Source of the DNA: Stictocephala bisonia | Taxonomy: Eukaryota > Arthropoda > Insecta > Hemiptera > Membracidae | Assembly: GCA_035578905.1 (NCBI GenBank) | Contig: JAQJVL010000081.1 | Span: forward strand, 2,308,980 to 2,372,979 | Length of the DNA: 64,000 nucleotides | Direction: 5' to 3' | Part shown: positions 37,901 to 50,700 of the stretch, piece after piece | How the letters are laid out: each line of letters begins with the position of its first letter | How positions within the stretch are numbered: position 1 is the stretch's first letter | Made by a program: the position numbers and the translations under genes | The notes under the pieces: generated by a model | The model's database searches: none | Told to the model about the DNA's origin: nothing | What the model saw: only the letters and a program-made list of their open reading frames with translations

Positions 37901-40900
37901 ACAAAAGTAAAACTTGTGATTTCTGTGATTTTTTTTCCCTATATCCTAGCATCAATAGTTCATTGCTTCTAAGATATTTTGTCTGGCCTACTGAAAACTT
38001 TTCTAACATGGACTTGGGAATGCCTTTTCTGATTTTGTTTAGTGTTCCAGTTAGAATAGTGCCATTTTCATACAGATGTTTAGCCAATGGAATTGAATTA
38101 AAAAAATTGTCAATAAACAAATGGTACCCTTTGTTCAGCAATCCACACATTTCTAATAATTTTGTAACAACAAAAAACCCAAGTCCATTACTTTTTGTTG
38201 TATCAGCTTCCCCAGTTCTAGAAGCTCCCTGATAAACAAAAAAACTTAAACAGTAATGAGTTACAGAGTCACAAATCGACCACAACTTAACACCCCATCT
38301 GTGATGTTTCTTTGGTAAATATTGCAATAGTTGAGTGTGGTTTTTTGTAGCAATCATACTTTCATCGATAGATATAAATTTATTAGGGGTGAAGTGATAT
38401 TTAGATTTTCTATTGAAATGATCAATCAAAGGTTGGAATCTAATGCACGGGTCATAGCCTTGTTGTCCTGGTTTGGGTATGTCTTTTGTGTCCACAAGAT
38501 GAAAAAAAGTTAAAATAGTCTGAAAGCGAGTACGGCTAAACATTTGCCTAAACCAAGGAGAGTTCTGACTCGATAGAGTGTTCCAATAATGGGATATGCT
38601 AGGTTTTTTGTTTATACCCATGTTTATAAGTACTGCAAGAAAGGCATACAATTCATCAGTAGTTAGTCTTTTCCAATTTCTTAAAACACTGTTATCAGAT
38701 AATTTGTGGTTATTTTCATCTACAAATCTGCTAGCATAAATGTTTGTATATTTAGTAAATTCTTCAATCAGGGATAGAGTAAAAAATAGCCTAAAATAAG
38801 CAATAGGCCTAGAATTTCTAGCAGGGCAATGTTTTACACCAGGCATTTCATTGTAACTAAAACTATGTACATGTTCGGGATCATTTACCTCGTCTACTTC
38901 ATTCCATTGAATATTACCACTTTGCAAAGAATCATGTAAATTGTTGGTACCCATATTATAACTATTAGATGTACGTGGTCGACCTACAGACCTAGGTGTA
39001 GGCGTAGTTTGTTGACTTGTCAAAGGCCTATCTACATTTTCATCGTCACTACTCTCACTTGAAAAACTGAATAGCCTAGGTCGTTTCCTATCGGTAGCAA
39101 TGTTTAGATTAACCAAACCTGATGTTGATGGTTGATCTGGATCATATGAAGGGTCCTCATCGGTATCGTCAACAACAGAACTGTCTTCACTATCGTCTGA
39201 TAATAACCCATCACTTAGATCGTCTTCGTTCAATAAAACACGAACTGTATTCTCACTTACTGGTGATCTTGACCGTTTCATTTTTTAGAAATTCACTAAC
39301 ATATAATTATTAACACTAATATAACATAATTCACTAATAACTATAACCTAAAATGGTAAGCAGCTGTCGTAATAACAATAATACAACGACAAACACTTGA
39401 CTAAGACTGACGCTGACGCTACCACTGCCTGAACTTGTTGACATCGAGCAAAACAAACAGCTGACTTGTCAAAACATTCTAAATCAGACGCCAAACAATG
39501 ACAACAAAATGGAAATGTTAATAAATAGTTATATATTCGTAATCTCTGTTTATTCAAGATTAATTTCGTATAAAATATGATTAGTATAGTTTTAAAATAA
39601 AAATTAAAATAAATTAATTCCAAGCGTCCTGTTATACGGACGTTAGTATTTCTTGATCGCCCAGCCCACGTCCTGATATACGGACGTTAGTATTTCTCGA
39701 CTGCCCGGCTCACGTCCGGATATCAGGACGTTAGTACGGAAAGGGTTAATAAACGAATCTGTAAATATGTATGACTATAAAAGTAACAAAAATATTTTAA
39801 AATATTTGCAATGACATTTTAGTAAAAGGTGCTAGCATGGGTTTGGGCAGACTCGCAAATCCATGAGTAAATACTTTGTTTATTCACCTCATTTCTAAGC
39901 AAATAATTTATTAACTATTACTACAAGTATTTAGCTTTTTCTTGTTTTATTCAAGTACTTGCAAGTATTTCCTTGTCACACCGAAAGTAAAAGCTTTTAC
40001 TCGTTTTTGTTCACTTCACAATGTCAAATCCTGCTCTGAGCCAAGACACCCACTCCTAGTTGTATTGAAGGAATTCCCCCACCGAGTAAAAGACCTTTTG
40101 AGTCAAGAAACTTATCAGTCTGGATTTTAATGCCTGGGGCACTGGAGCATTTTTCATTGAGTAAGGTAGGTATTGATGAACGAAGATTTTCTGCACAGTC
40201 TCTAATTTAGGCTCAAAGACCTGACGCCATGAATCGCTTGGCCGCTGGCTTTATTAAACAGTGTATGAAGAAAAAATAAAATGGTGGTGAACAATTTATT
40301 GTAAATTTTTCTATAGATTAATTTAAGGAGCAGTTTCTTCTGCCTTGTATTCTATTAACATACCTCGACCAAATAATTTTGGATTTTCAGGTTTGACTAC
40401 AAAATTCTCAGGTTATTCCCAGGACCATCTTGTTGTTCATAAACAATAATTATTATTTCTCTTATGATTTAAATCCATTCTCAAATATTGGTACGGAATG
40501 CAATCTCATCTCTTATTTCAATATATTACTGAGAAAAAAAAAAAAAATATATATATATATATATATACTGTATATATATATATCTTCTTTGAAGAATCTA
40601 AAAATAAAAATACTTATATTTTATATATCAAGATTTATTTGAGAAAAATCATTAACAAATATATTTGATAGCAAATTGTAATAAAATTTAAGGAACAACA
40701 TAACCTGCAAATTTTTAATGCAAGAAATAAGGTGAAATTTTGGATTCATGATGACAATATTTATAAATATTTCAGATGTTACAATTTATAATTCTTAATT
40801 TAGTCAAAATTAATTATTGAAAAAGGTAAGATTAATGATAATAGTGATTTCGGATCAGATATTCCATTTCATGTCCCATGTGCTTTGAATTAAAAATGAG

Positions 40901-41693
40901 GAGGCAGACTTGCAACATATGAAAAGAAACTAGATGTTGCTTCTTTTGAAATATGACGATAGTTGTTCTTTAACCTAATTCAAATAAAATTGTTACTTTA
41001 CATGACCTAAACCATAAAAGTATAAAAAAAATTGTCTATATGGGGCTCCTCGAAAAACGCCCAAATTATGGCTTTCTCTTTTAACAATTTAGTTGGTAAA
41101 AATCAGAACACTTGAAGTGTCGTTTGATAAGTGAAGTGGATTGTAAGTTGGTTGTCGAACAACATTGAAAAATTGTATAATGTTTCTACAGTTAAATATG
41201 TGAAACTTTACATGTAATTCTAGACAATTTTAAATGAAAAAAAACAAACTAACGATATCAACATGGACCACTAGATTGGACCTTTAACAACTATACAGTG
41301 TTCACTATTCATTATAATGATTAACACAAACTGTACAGTTTAAGTAGAACAGCATATATTAGCATGACGGTAAGATTGTATGACTACTATAGGGTTGCTT
41401 GGCCTCTCAACTTCCCAGCAGTGGCATAGTTTGAAAACTTACTACTATATCTAGACTGAGAAATCAGGTTTAGGCTACGTCATCCATTACTACTTAAGGA
41501 AACCCCTAGTATTTAAAATTAAAACAGTTAGTTATGACATGGTAATTGCCGGCGAGGTGGCTCAGTGGCTAAGGCTTCGGACTGCGGAGGGCAAGGTCCA
41601 AGGTTCGAATCCCAACTGAGCCAATGGTCGGTACTTCACTCGTTGAATAAAGTTGACGCACAGGCCTGTAGGCCCATGTCAACTGGCAAGTGA

Positions 41694-41729
<36 letters not shown>

Positions 41730-44700
41730 TATATTATCATTATAGATTTTAATATCAAACAAATCTTAAGGCTGCTTGAAACAAAAACTTAACTATTTCT
41801 TTCTAAAACTGTATTTTTTGCTTTTATATTTTTTTTACTATGCCAGAATTACACTTTCATAAAGCACAATTCATAAAAACTATTAGCCCTAAAAGACTCA
41901 CCCATCACTGGAAAGGTGTAAAATAAACATACAGCAGCAAGTCAGGAGCAACGTGAAACATAAGTATAAAATAAATTATAGTTTTCAATAGAAGTTGACG
42001 TAAACATTGTTACAACAATGTCTAAGTACATACTCATGAAACACACAAAGTATTTACCATAGGTTCAATTGGTAGCTGAGGAGAGATGTCTGGTTTAACA
42101 TCTTCAGGTGAGTCGGCTTTCTGCATCTGGCCTTGTTCATACTTGTTCCTTACATTGGCCAAGCCTTTCACTTGCAGGGTCTCAGCCGCCATTAGCAAAC
42201 CTCCTAAATCACCTTCTTGAACCTGAAATAATTTAAATGTCAAAAATCATAAAACTGTGTTAGTTTTAGTTAGTGTTAGTTAGTCTAACTGCCACACCAC
42301 AAATGGCAATTTTGTAAAGATTTACTAAAACATTCATAAATCTGTTCCGAAGCAACATATTATTGCACATTAGGTGTTAAATTGTTGTGTATTAGCATTG
42401 ATTATATAAACCTACAATAGATAAACCATCTAATAGGAATATTTGTGGCAGTAATTTCGTTAGTTTGTGTGGCCCGCAACCACAGCTGGTTTAAACTGCA
42501 TTACATTTACATAGGACTACACTAGTGCTCCACAATGGACCACAAAAACAGCTGATATTTTGAGACTCAAAATTAACATTGGATGGGAAATCTATTTGTG
42601 TATAAAATCAATGGTATTAGATAGATAATTAAACAAATTAAAATAATATTTACTTCAAATTAATCATATTTAGATTATTCCAACCTATATATTTAAAAAA
42701 TTTTAAATTTTTTATGTTTGAGCTAACTTTACTAATATAAATCACAAAATTTTACTGCAGGAAGTATTTTATTTTTGATCCTTATTATATTTTTTACAAA
42801 CCGGAGAAATTTTAAGTTGTTTTTTGTAAAAATAAAACCAAAATAATATTTTTTAATTTTTTTTTTAAAGTGGTAAAATTAAGTAACTTATATTTTTATC
42901 AAATATTGTTTTATACTTTGTATATATTTCATATTTTTTCTATAAATATTTTTATATAGTATCACTGTCATCACTAAATAAATATTTAATATCTTTAAAT
43001 TCAGAATATGATGGGTTAAGTTGCAGTTCCTTATCAAACTCACTTTGTGAGCTAATCTTCCATATTTAGCCTAACCTACACATATAAATGTACAAATATT
43101 CAAATCTAATATGACTATATAATAATAATAAGCACTAAAATCAATAATAAACACGAATAACAAAAATAACACGCAAAATAATATGCAACAACACTGAACC
43201 AATAACACTAAACCATCAACAAACACTTCCGTGGGATGAATGACAAACGTAAACAACATAGATGACTGTTGACAGCTGTCAGCTCTATTTTTGTCTGTTG
43301 TAAACTTCTTCTTCTTCCAAAGGCAATGAAATTAAACTAAGAATCGAACGATCTTACTATTCGATTCCTTTCGAGTTCGATATATTACTTTATTCATTGT
43401 TAAATCGATCAAATACGCTGTGGCGGTGATTTGCCACCGTGGCACTTTTTACTCATGAGTACGGTGACGATATTTCACCACCATGGCACTAAAAGGGATA
43501 AGTTTAAAACAATAAGAAACCACAAATCATGAATAAATTTTCGATAACACATGGTTGTGCTAAAATTGTAACAGAGATTCCATTGTACCAACTTAAAATT
43601 TCTGTATATTAATAAAGTACAATACTTTATTGTATTTTATTTTTTAAATAACAGTTTATTTAACATAACAATATGAAAGTACCCACATTGAAACTGAGGA
43701 ATTCTAACTCATAAATCAGCTACTATTTTTAACAGGATATTGTTGACTTTCACTTTTGGAATATATGCAAGTTTTGATTTAACTATAATCACTAATCTTT
43801 TCCATGGTTCCATGATTAAAAGAACCATTCAGTATGCACCTTGCTACAAAACTTAACTATACTAGACAATTAAAGTTACAGTAACCAAAATAAATAACTA
43901 AAAGTTACCAGTAAACTTCACAGTGTGTTTTATTACAACCAGTTTAGTTTAACTACTACTCCTATACATACAGTATGGCAGTTGACAGTTTAAGATGGTA
44001 ATTCACGCTGTTTGTGAAAATAACGTTCATCTCAAAACTTAACTTACACATCATTTTTATAAAATAATCTAGTTGTGATTATAAGCTAGCAAACTTAATT
44101 TTATGTTTTTTTGACAGATTTTAATTTTTTCGAGGCCTTTCAGTCAACTTAAGTTTTATATACATTATTTTAGAAGCTGTAATGCATGAGCAGACTTTAA
44201 TATTTGTGTAACTACACTATAAGTATATAATGAGGACATCTGTTAGACAGCTATTTACTAATACTGATATTTACTTTCAGTAAAATATTAAACAAGTGAA
44301 AGAATGATAAAAAAAAAAATACGATATAGACCTAAATATTTTTAATCTGTTAAATCAAGCACCTAAAAGCTACTGATTAACATTTCACCTCCAGCAGCCC
44401 TGAGGATAAAACTTAAGTGTTTAAACTGGAATCTGGTGAACATTCCTCTTTAGTTCAGTTTATTATGATCTTTAAAAATAGTAAAATTAAAGAAAATACT
44501 GTTTGGAGTACAATCTTTTAACCCTTTCCACTCCAATTACTGGGAACCCAGTTTCCCTATCAGCTCCATTTACTTTTAAGCAAAGATTGCCTACTACATT
44601 TGTTCAGTGGGAAAAACATATATCTGATAGTTCCAAAAAGCTGATGTATTTTTTCTTTGTTTCTTCTATGACTAAAGTATAGATTAATATAAAATAAAAC

Positions 44701-47700
44701 ATATATATTTATTTTCAAAATTTTTTAATTATATATATTTATTGGAACAAAATTGAATTTCTAACAAAAAAACGGATACAAGAAGAATTTTTGAAAAATT
44801 TTAAATAGGAAGAATAATATTTGTTGTTTGTTTTTTGTTGTTTGTATCCTTACAAACAAAAAAAAGTAATTTTCAAATATTTTGGACTAAATTATACATA
44901 AATAAAATATATAATTCTAAAACCGAATTTTTTTGAAAAACAACATTTTTACCAAAAAAATTATTTTCACTGCAACTAGTAAACAATTGCTCCATAAATT
45001 TTATTTTATTGCTTAGCAACAGTCAAAAGGTACATAATTTAGACCAAATTTGTAAGTAAAGCTTTTTTCAATAATTCAAAACATGTTATCAGCTAAAAAT
45101 ATAAACAGACAAAATCTAATAGCCTACTTGCAACGCTCTTTCATTTTCATACCGGTTACACATAGGCCTACGGTAAAAATACTTATGAACATACAGGAAA
45201 TGTAAAAGATTAAAAGAAATGTTTTAGGCACATAACTAGTTGGATAATAAATCCTCGTCAAATAGTAAGCTGGTAATACCGTCATCACTGAGGTTCGAAA
45301 TCGAAACTATTCTGTCGCCACTTCCATCATTTGGTAGAATACTACTGCCGTCGTCTTCACCCATTTTATTCGACAGGAATCATCGTCATAAAAATATTAT
45401 GAATAAACAGTAAAACAACAACGATAACCTAGCAACAACAATGCGTTTTATAAGCTCATTACGAACGATAACATATGACGGAACAAAGTGAGTGCAGATA
45501 GCTGTTGCAGTCAGCCAGCTGTTTACAGAGCAGCCACAGACGACAAACATTACATTTTCTGAGGTTTGTTTACCGATACTAAACTCAAACGGTTCCGAAA
45601 AAATTCTACAGATAGCAGCACATATCAAACAACAACCCTAGTGGTCAATAATGTAACTACGTCAGTCTAAATACAATCATAGAACGTTTTTATAGAGACG
45701 TCGGGCCCGGCCCGACATTGGTGTTAGTGCGGTAAGTTGCGTGGCGGGGCTGCCCCGCCACTTGAGTGGAAAGGGTTAAACTCTCACTGGGAATTGCAAG
45801 GAAAGTTATTCAAAAACCTGTACATTATCTAAAAACAAGAAATACACTTAACCCTTAAAAATAATCTTAACCCTTAATATTAAGAGGTTGCTAGGTCTCT
45901 TAATGCCAATGACAAAATAATCCACTGCGCGATAAAAATATACTTGATTACTGCTTATGAAATTAATAAGCTCAATATATAAGCAACAGTACTAGTAAAT
46001 GAACTGGCTTGACAAAATATTCCTGTTGTAGCTGTCAGCTGGCCGCGGGAAGTAAACAACAAATTTTTGTTTTGCCGGCAGCTGTTTTCCTACTCCCATC
46101 TGAACACCAACGAGGATATTATCTGCCATTACTGACTGTCAGCAAAATGAACACCAACGAGGATATTATCCACCATTACTGACTGTCAGCGAAATGCGCA
46201 CTGTGCCTTTGTGAATCGTTCTTATGTTGTCATTCTTTATACAAGTAGTTATTGAAAGCTATTATTACGATGTTTTAGGTAGTATAGTCAAGTTTTTATT
46301 GTGTGTGTTCTGATTTGTAATTATGGCTCATCACCAAGATTCTGATTGTGACAATTTTAATGACATGGATGAAGATAACATTAGTGATACTCTTTTGAAC
46401 AATTATAGTGATATTGACGATGATGATGTGCATGTTCAACAACCACAATTATTAGGACTAGGCCTAGGTCAGCAACAGGTTAATAAGTTCTACTTTGCAA
46501 AATAATGTTCAATGTACGCCTTTATCTTGCTGGATCGATGTTACACATGATGACCCTGGACCATCTGAAAGTATACCAATTTTAAATATGAATCACAGTC
46601 CAGTTTTACCATCTCATTTTGACAGTGACCAAACTCATATTTTGAGTTTTATTTATGAATGAGAAAATAGTAGCATTTATTTGTGATTAAACCAATAATT
46701 ATGCCAACCAGCACGAAAGTAAAACTCATTCTCCTCATGCACGAGTAAACAAATGGGTAGACATAACTCCTTGTGATTTTAGAGCTTTCATTGGTATTAT
46801 TATAAACATGGGTTTGATGCCACTGACTTCAATTGAGGCATATTTTTCTACAAAATCGGATAGCAGAATCCCTTTTTTAGTGATGTTTTTCAAAGAATAA
46901 ATTTTTAACTTGTTTTGTAATTTACATTTCTACCAAGAAGTAGGGGTGTGTGAGTACCAATTTTAGGGTTTGAGTTCGTTTTTAGACATAATTTCGGAAT
47001 TAGACTTTTTTTCGAGTTGAGTATTTCACCCTTAATTTTCAAAAATGAAAACACTCGACAGTATATAAAGAGTGAGAAGTATGCAATATACTCTTAATAC
47101 TATTTATTTAGTTCGCTGAATATTTTTAAAAAGTTTGGAAAATGTTTTAGAATCTGTGAAATGATTGTATCAGTGATTAAATATAAATATTCATTAAAAT
47201 ATATGTTAAATAAACTGTACAATATGTGAAATATTTGTCATAACTTATAAAAAATAGGCCTAAAATAAATTCAGAGTAAAAATTAAAAATATTGAAACTA
47301 AAAAAATTGCAATCTGGTGCTAAAAACAGTATATAATAATAATAAAGTTAGTTATAATAAAACTTTACTGTGAAAGTTGATCTATAAACTACAGCAATAG
47401 ACATGGAAAGAGATTAGTCTCATCACTAAAATCCATTTTATTTTTATTATATTTCCCACGGTACTTTACTTACTAATGTTTGCAAGTTTCAAAGTTCACA
47501 AAACTATTAATGAGTAATGCTTTTATTCAATTGAAAGTTAAATCTAAAAATCCATAAAAAGTAGTTACACAATAATATGTTCTTTTCAGCTAACCTCAAT
47601 TTCATCATTGACTACAATGTTTTGTTTCCACTACAGTGGAACAAAATAATTAATTGTCAATAAAATACTAACTAGCGATAACAACTGCTGTGCCGACTGA

Positions 47701-50700
47701 TCAAGGTTAAACTTGTTTTCGTTTTCATTGTACCGGGTGTTTCAAAATGAATAGCGGGGTTTTAAAGTGTTATAATATTTATTACATCAAACTTACAGCC
47801 ACAAGTGATATATCAAACAAAAGAGGAACTCAAACAGTTTTACATAATAGCCTACAAGTGTTCAATGTGAGCACCATTCGTTATTCGGCACACGTCAAGA
47901 CGATATGCGAGTTCTTCCCAAACTTTGGTTAGTGTCTCATTAGTAATTGCCGCAACAGCTGTTTCAATCCTGTTCCTTAATTCAGGAAGGTTGGTTGGCT
48001 GGCATTGGAGGCACATACACTCGATCCTTAATAAACCCCCAAAGATAGAAATCACACGGCGTTAGGTTGGGTGACCGTGGAGGCCATGGATAACAAGCGC
48101 CATCATTAGGCCCCTTACGGCCAATCCAGCGGTCGGGTACTGTGAGGTTAAGCCAATCGCGTACCTCGTTATGCCAGTGAGGCGGCGCACCATCTTGCTG
48201 AAAGACGAAGTTCTCTGGTTCATCCTGTGTCAGTTGAGGGAAGAGCCATAGCTGTAGAGTATCCAGATAAGAGGGACCAGTTACAGTTGCTTCACCAAAA
48301 AAGAAAGGACCATAAACTTTCTGTCGGGATATGGCACAAAAAACATTCAATTTAGGGGAGTCTCGTTGCACTTGTTCCATCATGCGGGGATTTTCTGAAC
48401 CCCAAATCCGAATATTGTTAACACCTGGAGGATCACAACCGAACTTAATCCAGAACGCACGTTGCACAGTAACAACAGATTCAGTCTTTGCAAACTGTAA
48501 AACACAAAACGCTTTCTGTTCTTTAGTCGCCATCTTTGCTACTAGCGCTTTCTATCGGATTGCAGCGGAAACATTCCGCACTGATGCCAACAAACAAAAC
48601 TGTTTGAGTTTCTCTTTCATTTGATATATCCCTTGTGGCTGTAAGTTTGATGTAATAAATATTATAACACACTAAAACCCCACTATTCATTTTGAAACAC
48701 CCGGTACTATTTGTATTTCCATGTGCCAAGTTGAGTTCTCAACAGATGGGCGTTATTTAACAAACGTTATCTATAACAGGTTATTTAACGAAACCTTTTA
48801 CAGATTTAACAGGTTACGCAAAATACCCTGTTATTTTTGTAACTCCCAGTAATGATGTATAAGGTTATAACAAACTTTGTAAAACTGTAATGCATAGTGG
48901 TAATGGAGAGTAAATATAGTGCACTGAGATGTAAACGGAACTGTAACTGAACTACAAATGAAACTTAAGACTCTTGCAGTTTGCAGTCCTTTTAGTGCTA
49001 TGCCGCCTGGCCTATGAATATACCCAAAAATGCTAAGCAGTTTTGAGCGAAAATGTAGGTAGAGTTTTGGTAAAACGCTCATAGATTCGTTATTTGTTGT
49101 AATTTATTCATACTTTTTGTTTTGCATTCTAACAATATAAACAGAGAAAAGTTCTAGAGTTTTGGTAAAATGCTCATAGATTCGTTTTTTTGTTGTCATT
49201 TCTTCATACTTTTTGTTTTGCATTCTAACAGTATAAACAGAGAACAGTTCTATAACAAAAAAATACATACAAAAGTATTTTTTATTTATAAAAAATTAAT
49301 AATTTTGTTTTTATTTTAGTTATTATTATTATTTTTTTTTTTTGTAATCATGAATAAAATAAGAGTGCCTGAATTTGTTAAATTTTTGTTTGCCTATTCC
49401 ACTCTAAAGAGCATCTAATGAAGAACAAATTTCATATATTTTTAGTTCATTTTTGTAAAAAACAAAATAAGGAGTATAGAGGAAATATAAAAAATATTGT
49501 CCTCGCAAAAATTAGTTGAGAACTTGACATTTGAAACATATGTTTTGAACAAACAAGCAACAACTATTCAATCTTATATATATGTCATTACACCGTTTTA
49601 TTTGTATAAAATCATTAGCCAGTAAAATAAACAAGCCTGTCATATATATAAAATATGTAGCGTCTGTACTATGTAGACGATGTAGCACTAAAGGGGTTAA
49701 ATTATCTATAACAGAACAAAATTTGAGGGGTAACTCTGTACTGGGCAAGCAAAGCCGCAATGACCGTAACTCATTATTGACATCGTATAACATAAGGTAT
49801 ATCTTCAACTACATACCAAACATAATAAAACTTACTTAATCTCTGCTTAAACTTCATAACCTTTGGTAACTTGGAATGGAACCTAGACCAGCCATAACGA
49901 GGCTTCGAGCCGTTAAGTGACATCAGCCCATAACAGAAACAGATTAACTGTCTGGAACGTCAATGCATCGAAAGTAACATGTTGCAAAAATAACAGATTA
50001 TTATACACGTTATCATAACAGAATTATATAACAGGTTATCGAAAAAGTAACTGTAATTCCAACTCTAGTGTAAACGTCAACGAAAACTCAAAACAAAATG
50101 GATAACAAATCGAATCCATGTACATTTTATATTGGGACTCGACAAGTAGGCGATGAACTGTAGTAGCTACATCAATCGTTATTTCACTATTTTATTAGTC
50201 ACGGTGCCAGAACGAAACTGTTCCAGACATTCTATCTCAGATTATTATAGCTATTCAATTTCAATAGTTTACGTTCCATTTGTAGTTTATGTTACGGATT
50301 GAACGTGATTTTAATTAAATGTGTCCGAAATTGTCTGTTTTAGAATAGTTTTAGTCATGAACTTTAAAGGATGAACCTGAAATAAATGCATCTGTTAATT
50401 TCAAATGTTGGTAAAAGTTATGTAACGAGGGTTTCAAATGGTTTAATAGCTGATTCTTTGTGATCAGTTATCACGTTTTGTATGAATAACGATTGACGGC
50501 TATTTGCAACAGCTTATTTGGAGCCTTCTTTATAAATAACGAAAATATTTTTCACCGTAATCGCCATGGCCGTACGATCGAGACTGGTGTGAGTGAATCA
50601 CGAATCTGAATACATTGCAAGAACATATCTGATTACGAATACGATATTAAGACATATTTTAAATACAGTTGACTAAATAAAATGCTTATCTTTATAATCT

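Larger units (their letters stand above)
36906..39745 (-). mobile_element. Near-intact piggyBac transposon, 2840 bp
   Basis: TTAA flanks at 36902-36905 and 39746-39749. The termini are CCCTTTCGGTAC and CCCTTTCCGTAC. The right subterminal region (39622-39738) holds three tandem units of about 45-50 bp, each with an ACGTCC..ATAT..GGACGT palindrome, likely transposase-binding sites. It holds one long transposase frame and its Cys-rich tail out of frame. It is the least damaged element in the window. Confidence 0.95.
35762..40023. mobile_element. Unclassified TIR element interrupted by piggyBac
   Basis: The left end GGTGAAGTGAATAAAAACC and the right end, reversed, TGTGAAGTGAACAAAAACG are inverted repeats. 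Both are followed by AGTAAAAGCTT and many dispersed AAGTA/TACTT words. No transposase was found outside the nested piggyBac (36906-39745). The host site duplication is unclear, so the limits are approximate. Confidence 0.55.

Noticed and set aside
36902..39749. Programmed frameshift in the piggyBac transposase
   Set aside because: The related copy at 24047-25263 shifts in the opposite direction at a different site, so random slips are more likely.
41548..41625. Possible tRNA gene
   Set aside because: A and B boxes are present, but the acceptor stem does not pair well and the sequence continues into a SINE body with poly-A.
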